A DNA stretch of 64,000 nt. Source: Ktedonobacter sp. SOSP1-85. GTDB lineage: Bacteria; Chloroflexota; Ktedonobacteria; Ktedonobacterales; Ktedonobacteraceae. The notes under the pieces were generated by a model, which was not told where the DNA came from, ran no database searches, and saw only the letters and a list, made by a program, of their open reading frames with translations. The stretch lies in NCBI RefSeq assembly GCF_016587415.1, contig NZ_BNJI01000003.1, forward strand, positions 744,001-808,000. The letters run 5' to 3'. Below are positions 58,042-64,000 of the stretch, piece by piece (positions within the stretch are counted from its first letter, which is position 1; the number at the start of each line of letters is the position of its first letter). A program made the position numbers and the translations under genes.

Positions 58042-58380
58042 TCACCCACGCTGCGAATATTCCGCGGGTGCGAAGAAGACAAGCACGCTCAGAGCCTCCG
58101 TGATCGAATGAAAACGGTGCTCCATGTTGGCGGGGACAAAAACCAGCGAGCCTGGCTCGACCGCGATATGCTCCTGCGCTACCTGAAGCTGACCACGCCC
58201 CTGAACGATATAATATAGTTCGTCCTCAGTGTGCGGCTGCTGGGGATCACTCGCGCCCATCCCCAACTGGTAGAGGCCCACGCTCATCGAGGGTACACGC
58301 AAAAACTCGTGATAGAGCTTTCCCGCCTGCTCACGCGCGGCAAATATATCTGCTAAGGTAAAAGCCTGCTTCTCTGACAT
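58042..58380 (-). CDS. single-domain cupin protein
   Basis: 112 residues. Cupin motif 1: GLYQLGMGASDPQQPHTEDELYYIVQGRGQLQVAQE; motif 2: VEPGSLVFVPANMEHRFHSITEALSVLVFFAP. The His, Glu and second His metal ligands (PHTEDE...EHRFH) are present. It could be a mononuclear metalloenzyme or a binding protein; nothing specifies which. An AGGAG site precedes the ATG. Confidence 0.83.
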   Translation of the reverse strand: MSEKQAFTLADIFAAREQAGKLYHEFLRVPSMSVGLYQLGMGASDPQQPHTEDELYYIVQGRGQLQVAQEHIAVEPGSLVFVPANMEHRFHSITEALSVLVFFAPAEYSQRG

Positions 58381-58517
58381 TGCTCACTCCTGTTCTTCAT
58401 ATTGCAGTTCACTGTAGTCTTACTCAGTATTATCGCGCGCTATGTGGCTCCAAAGAAAGTGCCACTTTTCTCAAAACAGGGCATACCACTTCCTCAGTCA
58501 GACAATAAGATCTTATT

Positions 58518-58568
58518 CCGAAACCCAACGTCACTCTCGTGACTAGCGCTTCGCGCTCAGGTTTTCGG
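58518..58568. repeat. dispersed repeat family B, copy 2
   Basis: 51-base element with CCGAAACC at the left, GGTTTTCGG at the right and the core CTAGCGCTTCGCGCTCAGGT (58543-58562), identical to copy 1. It lies just after the beta-propeller lipoprotein's 3' end. The region 58381-58596 contains no gene. Confidence 0.7.
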
Positions 58569-58596
58569 ATAAGTAGTAACCAGGCAAATGAAGAAG

Positions 58597-60075
58597 CTAG
58601 AGCACCGTAAAGCCTAGCAACTGCATGGGCTGTGTTGATGCATGATCACCCCAATAACAACGGCCAGGCAGCAAAGGTTTATAATTAGGGAGAGGTGTTG
58701 CTGTCACGGACATACCAGGAGGGTTAAAACAACTACTATCCTGCCAGAGTGGCTGACCAGTATATCTATCAATTGCTAGAATTGAAGAATTGGAATCAAA
58801 AGAGGCCATGACATAGATTGAGCGTTCGTCCTGCGCAAAAACAGGCTTTTGAAGGGCTGATGGTTCATACTGAGATGGTGTTGCATATTGCCAGACCTGT
58901 GACCCATCACCTGATCGCAAAGCCCTCACATTGATACCAGCTCCATAGCCAGCATATAGCACCTCGTTTTGATCCCATACCATCCAGACCCACACAGGAA
59001 AAGTCGCCTTCCAATACAGGTTGCCAGTATTCGCGTTCAGGGCCAGCACTTGTTCGGTATAGTCGTTCTGTTGGGCCGAGCCAACCGTAAAAAAGATCAC
59101 ACCTTGGGAGACGGTAAATAGAGGCTGCTGCTTGCGTACCTCCAACGGGCCTAAAGGCTGCCTTTTATCCAGCGCACCTGTAAGAGGGTCCAGGGTATAA
59201 AATGCTACATGAGGAACAGTTGCCCAACTATCTTCATATGTCGCGGTCCACACATAGACTTTCCCATCAACGGCGATGCCAACATTCCCCGTTTCGGCCA
59301 GGCGTGAACACCAGATTTGTTTGCCATTGTTGGCCTCAAGAGCACAAACGCTACGCCTGGCGCTTTTCGGATCCGACGTTCCGGGATTACTTCGTTCGTT
59401 ATCATCACTATATGTCGTTGTATAGATAATACCATTAGCAAGCGCAAAGTTACCTAAAGAGTCCTCACCATACCTATCAATATCATAATACCATAGAACT
59501 TGTCCATTAGCTGTATTCAAAGCAAATACAGCATCACCTCCCACTACGTTACCAGGCAGAGTCTGACTTACTTTTAAATAAATGATGCCATTCTGACTTA
59601 AAATATGCGAGAAGCTACTACCAACTACCTGTTCCTGACACCACTGCTGCCGTCCATCATGCAAATTAATTGCACATAACGCGCCGTTATTGGCCACCAC
59701 ATACACCTGATCATCTACTCTGTCTACCACCATAGTAGATGCTATATCATAATGCTTGAGTAAGGTCCCATCCCGTGCGCTCAGGAAACACAAAACTAAT
59801 CTTGCGTCAGAGCCACTCCCTGAGCGAAAAGCCGCAACCAGGGCCTTCTCTCCCGCAACATATTCGCCCGGCTTCACCTCACCCTGGGTACGACATGCCG
59901 TTACTGGAGCTTCTGGACCAGTAGCAGTACCTCTGGAGCTCATGCCACAGGCTAACCCGGACACAATCAACAGCACAAGCGCACCCAGGAGTACGAAGCG
60001 AGAGTGTATTGACCATTTACGCCTGGATACTCCATAACTTAAATACAACTCACCTCTCCTATTCTTCTTTTGCAT
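58597..60075 (-). CDS. beta-propeller (PQQ-like) membrane-anchored protein
   Basis: 492 residues. Positive N-terminus then a hydrophobic stretch with ALVLLIVSGLAC, which may be a lipobox, so it is probably anchored and faces outward. Blade repeats ALCAINLHDGRQQWCQ, VFALNTANGQVLWYYD, VCALEANNGKQIWCS, VLALNANTGNLYWKA, ILAIDRYTGQPLWQD. Several Cys occur in blades. The start is uncertain: a TTG at 60048 with GGAGAGG is an alternative. It shares its architecture, not close sequence, with the protein at 45067-46476. Function unknown. Confidence 0.8.
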   Translation of the reverse strand: MQKKNRRGELYLSYGVSRRKWSIHSRFVLLGALVLLIVSGLACGMSSRGTATGPEAPVTACRTQGEVKPGEYVAGEKALVAAFRSGSGSDARLVLCFLSARDGTLLKHYDIASTMVVDRVDDQVYVVANNGALCAINLHDGRQQWCQEQVVGSSFSHILSQNGIIYLKVSQTLPGNVVGGDAVFALNTANGQVLWYYDIDRYGEDSLGNFALANGIIYTTTYSDDNERSNPGTSDPKSARRSVCALEANNGKQIWCSRLAETGNVGIAVDGKVYVWTATYEDSWATVPHVAFYTLDPLTGALDKRQPLGPLEVRKQQPLFTVSQGVIFFTVGSAQQNDYTEQVLALNANTGNLYWKATFPVWVWMVWDQNEVLYAGYGAGINVRALRSGDGSQVWQYATPSQYEPSALQKPVFAQDERSIYVMASFDSNSSILAIDRYTGQPLWQDSSCFNPPGMSVTATPLPNYKPLLPGRCYWGDHASTQPMQLLGFTVL

Positions 60076-60225
60076 ACAGGTACAAGCTTTTTAGCGAAGC
60101 CCTCACATTTACCTATAGTAACGTTAAGGTTTCTGCAAAAATTGCTGTGATATCACAAAAGCTTTCTACACATAGCGGTCTAGAAAAATCATAATTGATG
60201 AGGTGATCTGGAATTGCGGATTATG

Positions 60226-60280
60226 TCTAATACAAGTTGGTGGCGCTGACTGCGTGCCAGCGCCACCAACTTGTATTAGA
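60226..60280. terminator. 23-bp perfect hairpin after pepF1
   Basis: Arms 60226-60248 and 60258-60280 are exact reverse complements with a 9-base loop. It lies just past the stop of the first oligoendopeptidase gene (minus strand) and upstream of the beta-propeller gene. Confidence 0.65.
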
Positions 60281-60285
60281 TCTTA

Positions 60286-62091
60286 CTACTTCTCTGCCAA
60301 TTGCTCGAAGAGGTCGATATCCTGGCGGGTGATGTCGAGGCTGGAGCGCCAGAAGGACTCACTGCGGATGTCGATGCCGAAACGCTGGGCTAGCTCGGCG
60401 GCGCTGGCCATGCCGGTTGAGGAGAGCAGGTCATCATAGCTCTGTTTAAACTCCTCGGGCTGCTGCTGATAGCGAGCATAGAGGCCCAGGCCGAAGAGCA
60501 GACCAAACATGTAGGGGTAGTTATAGTAGGAGCGACCCGTGTTGTAGTAATGGCCCTTAACCGCCCACATGTAGGGGTGCAGCACGGCTTCGTCCAGGCC
60601 ATCGCCATAGGTCTGGCGCTGGGAATCGAGCATCAGTTCGTTTAGCTCATCGACTGAGAGTTCGCGGCGCTGGCGCTTCTCGAAGACGTTCTGCTCGAAG
60701 AGGAAGCGGCTGCTAATATCTACGACAACCTGGCATGAACCCTGAAGCGAGGCCTCCAGGATGGCGATCTGCTCGGAGGGCTCGACCTGGTGCAGGGCCG
60801 CATGGCGAATGATGGTCTCGCAGAAGATGCTGGCCGTCTCCGCCAGGGTCATGGGATGCCGGCGCTGCAAGGCCGTACGCTTAAGCATGTTCAGATTGTG
60901 GTAGCCATGTCCTAGCTCATGCGCTAACGTGCTCATGCCAGCAAAGGCTGGTTTGAAGTTGGCCAGGATGCGTGACTCGTCGGCGCGTAGCGAGGCACAA
61001 TATGCCCCATCGCGCTTGCCAGGGCGTGGCTCGGCATCGATCCAGCGCTCGCGGAAGGCACGCGCCGCGTAGTCCGAGAGGCGCTGCGAGTAGCTCCCAA
61101 ACTGCTCAATGATAAAGTTGCTGGCCTCTGAGAACTCCCATACCTTGCTCTCACGGGCCACGGGCGCGAAGAGATCGTACCAGGCCAGTTTCTCCAGGCC
61201 CAGCAGACGTGCCTTGGTACGCAGATAGCGTCGCCAATCGGGAAAAGAGGCACGCGCCGCCGAGAGCATGGCATCAAGCGTCTCACGATCAATGCTGCTA
61301 TCAAAGAGCGAGGCCTCCAGCGGTGACTCCCACTGGCGACGACGCGAGATCACGTTGACCTCGTTCTTGATACTGTTAAGCGCCGCAGCCAGGGGGACCG
61401 CGCTGCTCTTCCAGGCAGCTAGTTCAGCCTCATAGGCACGCCTGCGCAGGTCACGGTCCTCGCTAAAGGCCATGTTGCGAATGGCGCTCATGGGATAGCT
61501 CTTCGTCTCGCTATCGATCTCTAGCAGCACATTAAGTTGGGAAGAAATATTGCCATGCAATTTGGTCCAGGCCGAGCCGCTACTGACATTTAGTTCGGAG
61601 GCCAGCTCCTCCTCGACGGGCGACATCAGGTGGCGCGCCTGCTTATATGCTTTACGCAGCGGGAAGGCGTGATCTCGGGCTACCTGCGAGCGCTCAATTA
61701 GCGCCTCAACGTCGAGCGAGCCAATCCAGGCCGTGAAACGGGTAGCCTGTTGCGCCAACAACGTCAGGCCGCGCTGCAGCTCGCTATACTTCGCCTGAGC
61801 CAGGTTGTCTTGCGAGTTGGTATTGACGAAGCTGCTGATATAGACAGAGATGGTACGTACCTCGTCGCTCATGGCATTGTAACGCGCTACGACCTGCTCA
61901 AAGTCATGCACAAAAGCTTCATCAAGCACTGGAGTTGCCGGTAAGGCCTGCACTTGCTTCTCAGCAAAGAAGCTCGCTAGCTCATCAATATGTTGTAAGA
62001 CCTGGCTCAGCCCCTGAGCGAACTCCGGCGAGTCCAACCCGGGATAGACCACCGTCATGTCCCAATGCGGCAATGCTGTTGTTGTTGACAC
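60286..62091 (-). CDS. pepF: oligoendopeptidase F (M3 family), copy 1
   Basis: 601 residues from the GTG at 62089-62091, chosen for AAGGAGAG upstream; a longer frame to 62235 reads through the hairpin and is rejected. The M3 zinc motif HELGHGYH (in STLAHELGHGYHNL) and downstream ETASIFCETI with the third ligand Glu are intact, plus the C-terminal PYMWAVKGHYYNTG.YYNYPYMFGLLFGLGLYA. It is a cytoplasmic metallopeptidase cleaving short peptides. A closely similar copy lies directly upstream. Confidence 0.93.
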   Translation of the reverse strand: MSTTTALPHWDMTVVYPGLDSPEFAQGLSQVLQHIDELASFFAEKQVQALPATPVLDEAFVHDFEQVVARYNAMSDEVRTISVYISSFVNTNSQDNLAQAKYSELQRGLTLLAQQATRFTAWIGSLDVEALIERSQVARDHAFPLRKAYKQARHLMSPVEEELASELNVSSGSAWTKLHGNISSQLNVLLEIDSETKSYPMSAIRNMAFSEDRDLRRRAYEAELAAWKSSAVPLAAALNSIKNEVNVISRRRQWESPLEASLFDSSIDRETLDAMLSAARASFPDWRRYLRTKARLLGLEKLAWYDLFAPVARESKVWEFSEASNFIIEQFGSYSQRLSDYAARAFRERWIDAEPRPGKRDGAYCASLRADESRILANFKPAFAGMSTLAHELGHGYHNLNMLKRTALQRRHPMTLAETASIFCETIIRHAALHQVEPSEQIAILEASLQGSCQVVVDISSRFLFEQNVFEKRQRRELSVDELNELMLDSQRQTYGDGLDEAVLHPYMWAVKGHYYNTGRSYYNYPYMFGLLFGLGLYARYQQQPEEFKQSYDDLLSSTGMASAAELAQRFGIDIRSESFWRSSLDITRQDIDLFEQLAEK

Positions 62092-62199
62092 GAAACTCTC
62101 TCTCCTTCTAAAAACGGAACAGTGGGGATGAGAGTATTGTAGCACCTGTCCACGGCCCCTGCCCATCCACCTTCCTCTCCTCCACCTACTGTGCTTCGC

Positions 62200-62258
62200 A
62201 TAGAGTAAGGGGGTGTGGTGGATTGACGGAGCCAATCCACCACACCCCCTTACTCTAT
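62200..62258. terminator. 26-bp perfect hairpin between the pepF paralogues
   Basis: Arms 62200-62225 and 62233-62258 are exact reverse complements with a 7-base loop. It ends one base before the stop codon of copy 2 on the minus strand and probably terminates that transcript. The stem contains GGGTGTGGTGGATTG. Confidence 0.7.
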
Positions 62259-62259
62259 A

Positions 62260-63999
62260 CTAGAGGGTATCAACTAGCTCTTCGAGGCGCTCGATATCCT
62301 GGCGTACGATGGCCAGGCTGGAGCGCCAGAAGTCTTTGGAGCGGATATCAATGCCAAAGCGAGCCGCCAGTTCGGTTGCGTTCGCCATGCCGGTTGAGGA
62401 GAGCAACTCGTCATAGCCCTGCTTGAAGGCTTCGGGGTCTTGCTGGTAGCGTGCGTAGAGACCCAGGCCGAAGAGCAGGCCAAACATGTAGGGATAGTTA
62501 TAGTAGGGAAAATCACTGCTATAATAGTGCCCCTTGACCGCCCACATGTAGGGATGTAGCTCGGCCTCATCCAGGCCATCACCATAGGTCTGGCGCTGGG
62601 AATCCAGCATCAAGTTGTTCAGCTCATCCACCGAGAGTTCACGCTGCTTACGCTTCTCAAAGACGCCCTGCTCAAAGAGGAAGCGGCTGGTGATGTCTAC
62701 TACGACCATGAACGAGCTTTGGAGCGACGAGGAGAGGATAGCTATCTGCTCCTGCTTATTGGCATCCTTGAGCGCGGCGTTGCGGATAATGGTCTCGCAG
62801 AAGATACTGGCTGTCTCCGCCAGAGTCATGGGCGAGCCGCTCTGTAGAGCCGTGCGCTCGCGCATATTCAGGTTATGATAGGCATGGCCCAGCTCGTGTG
62901 CCAGCGTGCTCATGCTCTCGTAGGAGGGCGAGTAGTTCGCCAGGATACGCGACTCCCCACGCCGCAGCCCGGCACAGTAGGCACCATCGACCTTGCCTGG
63001 ACGCGGTCCAGCATCGATCCAGTTCTCATTGAACGCGCTTCGCGCCAGGTCCGCCAGGCGCTCCGAAAAGCTGCCAAACTGCTCGATAATGAAGCGGCTC
63101 GCCGCCTCGTACGACCAGTTCTTCTCGCTCTTACTGATTGGCGCGTTTAGATCGTACCAGCTCAGCTTCTCCAGGCCCAGGGCACGCGCCTTGGCCTTCA
63201 GGTAGCGCCGCATATCTGGAAAGGACTCGCGAGCCGCCTCCAGCATGGCGTCCAGCGTCTGCTGATCGATGCTATTCAGGAAGAGCGTCGCCTCCAGCGC
63301 GGAGGACCAGCCACGTTTATCCGCCAGCACATTTGTCTCGTTCTTGATGCTATTCAGCGAGGCCGCCAGGGGAACAGACACGCTCTTCCAGGCGGCCAGC
63401 TCGGCCTCGTGGGCGTGTCTGCGCACCTCGCGATCTGGAGAGTATGACATGTTACGCACGGTACTCATGGGATACTCTTTCGTCTCGCCCTCTAGCTCCA
63501 GCGTTACCTTGAGCTGCGAGGTCAGGTTGCCATGCAGGCGACTCCAGGCCAGGCCACTACTCACATTCAGCTCAGAGGCCAGCATCTCCTCGGCGGGTGA
63601 CATCAGGTGGCGCGCCTGAATCTGGGCGCGGCGCAAGAGATGCGCGTGTTGACGCGCCTGCTCGGATTTAGCGAGTAGCGCCTCCACATCCAGCGAGCCA
63701 ATCCAGGCCGTGAAGCGCGTCCCCAACTGCGAGAGGCGCACATAGGCGTTCATCAGCTCACTCAGCTTCGCCTGAGCCAGCGTATCCTCCGAATTGGTAT
63801 CTACAAAACAATTGATGTAGGTAAATAGGGTCTCGCTGCGCTCCAGCACCTCGTTGTAGCGCGCCAGCACGGCCTCAAAGGCCTGCGCCAGGGCATCATC
63901 TATCACCAGCGCCGGGCGTTCGGCCACCTGGTACTGATCGAAGAGCGCGGCCAGCTCATCGATCTCGCGTATCCCGGCGACAAAGCCCTGCTCAAACTC
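62260..63999 (-). CDS. pepF: oligoendopeptidase F (M3 family), copy 2, N-terminus outside window
   Basis: The frame stays open to the window edge, giving at least 579 residues; an apparent start at 63927 is only internal, since the preceding 24 codons (FEQGFVAGIREIDELAALFDQYQ) align with copy 1 (FAQGLSQVLQHIDELASFFAEKQ). The HELGHAYH zinc motif, ETASIFCETI and the PYMWAVKGHYY tail are intact. Most of the two proteins align without gaps and appear to be about three quarters identical, indicating a tandem duplication. Confidence 0.93.
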   Translation of the reverse strand, partial: EFEQGFVAGIREIDELAALFDQYQVAERPALVIDDALAQAFEAVLARYNEVLERSETLFTYINCFVDTNSEDTLAQAKLSELMNAYVRLSQLGTRFTAWIGSLDVEALLAKSEQARQHAHLLRRAQIQARHLMSPAEEMLASELNVSSGLAWSRLHGNLTSQLKVTLELEGETKEYPMSTVRNMSYSPDREVRRHAHEAELAAWKSVSVPLAASLNSIKNETNVLADKRGWSSALEATLFLNSIDQQTLDAMLEAARESFPDMRRYLKAKARALGLEKLSWYDLNAPISKSEKNWSYEAASRFIIEQFGSFSERLADLARSAFNENWIDAGPRPGKVDGAYCAGLRRGESRILANYSPSYESMSTLAHELGHAYHNLNMRERTALQSGSPMTLAETASIFCETIIRNAALKDANKQEQIAILSSSLQSSFMVVVDITSRFLFEQGVFEKRKQRELSVDELNNLMLDSQRQTYGDGLDEAELHPYMWAVKGHYYSSDFPYYNYPYMFGLLFGLGLYARYQQDPEAFKQGYDELLSSTGMANATELAARFGIDIRSKDFWRSSLAIVRQDIERLEELVDTL

Positions 64000-64000
64000 A

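Noticed and set aside
1..64000. CRISPR array, rRNA or tRNA
   Set aside because: No regularly spaced 24-40 base direct repeats, rRNA cores or tRNA cloverleafs were found by eye; all prominent repeats are inverted. A tRNA scan would be needed for certainty.

Overview
This 64 kb stretch looks like chromosome from a GC-rich, probably soil-dwelling bacterium of the Chloroflexota, most likely Ktedonobacteria-like. That placement is inferred from the gene mix: pentapeptide-repeat proteins, an LLM-class flavin oxidoreductase, beta-propeller lipoproteins, a Streptomyces-style gas vesicle set, IS607-type TnpB elements, and mostly single genes or short operons. No rRNA, tRNA, replication origin or CRISPR array was seen, so the assignment is not firm.

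Layout. 1-9.4 kb: the end of a UPF0303 heme-degrading-type gene, a pentapeptide protein, a PadR regulator with a 14-TM drug exporter, a WYL regulator, a UvrA homologue and superoxide dismutase. 9.7-13.0 kb (minus strand): small protein, PaaK-like CoA ligase, acyl-CoA dehydrogenase and RidA. 13.3-24.5 kb: Cys-rich pentapeptide protein, nitrilase-family hydrolase, SDR plus alpha/beta hydrolase, two unknown proteins, a DUF3592-like membrane protein, a heterodimeric ABC exporter, a copper-storage-type protein and an S66 peptidase. 24.6-28.5 kb: a solitary TnpB with a predicted guide RNA end, a SnoaL-like protein and a Ser/Thr kinase. 28.6-37.4 kb: a visibly AT-richer gas vesicle island. 38-44.8 kb: enoyl-CoA hydratase, an IS607 element, SDR, a fused monooxygenase/ene-reductase and an LLM oxidoreductase. 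45-64 kb: beta-propeller lipoproteins, an FMN-riboswitch riboflavin operon, an FMN-dependent hydroxy-acid dehydrogenase, a phospholipase C-type esterase, a truncated-hemoglobin protein flanked by gene remnants, a phosphoesterase, lactate permease, a cupin, and two tandem oligoendopeptidase F genes.

How genes work together. The two minus-strand CoA loci (9.7-13 kb and 38-44.8 kb) between them carry ligase, acyl-CoA dehydrogenase, RidA, monooxygenase/reductase, SDR and enoyl-CoA hydratase. This is the set expected for aerobic CoA-dependent breakdown of anthranilate or a related aminoaromatic or hydroxyaromatic acid. The gas vesicle island runs as two divergent arms from about 31.8 kb: gvpO-gvpL-gvpS/K fusion-gvpJ-two small genes leftwards, and gvpA-gvpH(Hsp20)-CDC48 ATPase-gvpF(J-domain)-gvpL-gvpG rightwards. 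Its distinctive feature is the density of chaperone modules.

A second theme is non-coding. At least seventeen inverted repeats, sixteen with 20-31 bp perfect arms and one of 15 bp, sit next to stop codons or between genes, and four small dispersed palindromic repeat families recur across the window. One such element lies between the FMN riboswitch and ribBA.
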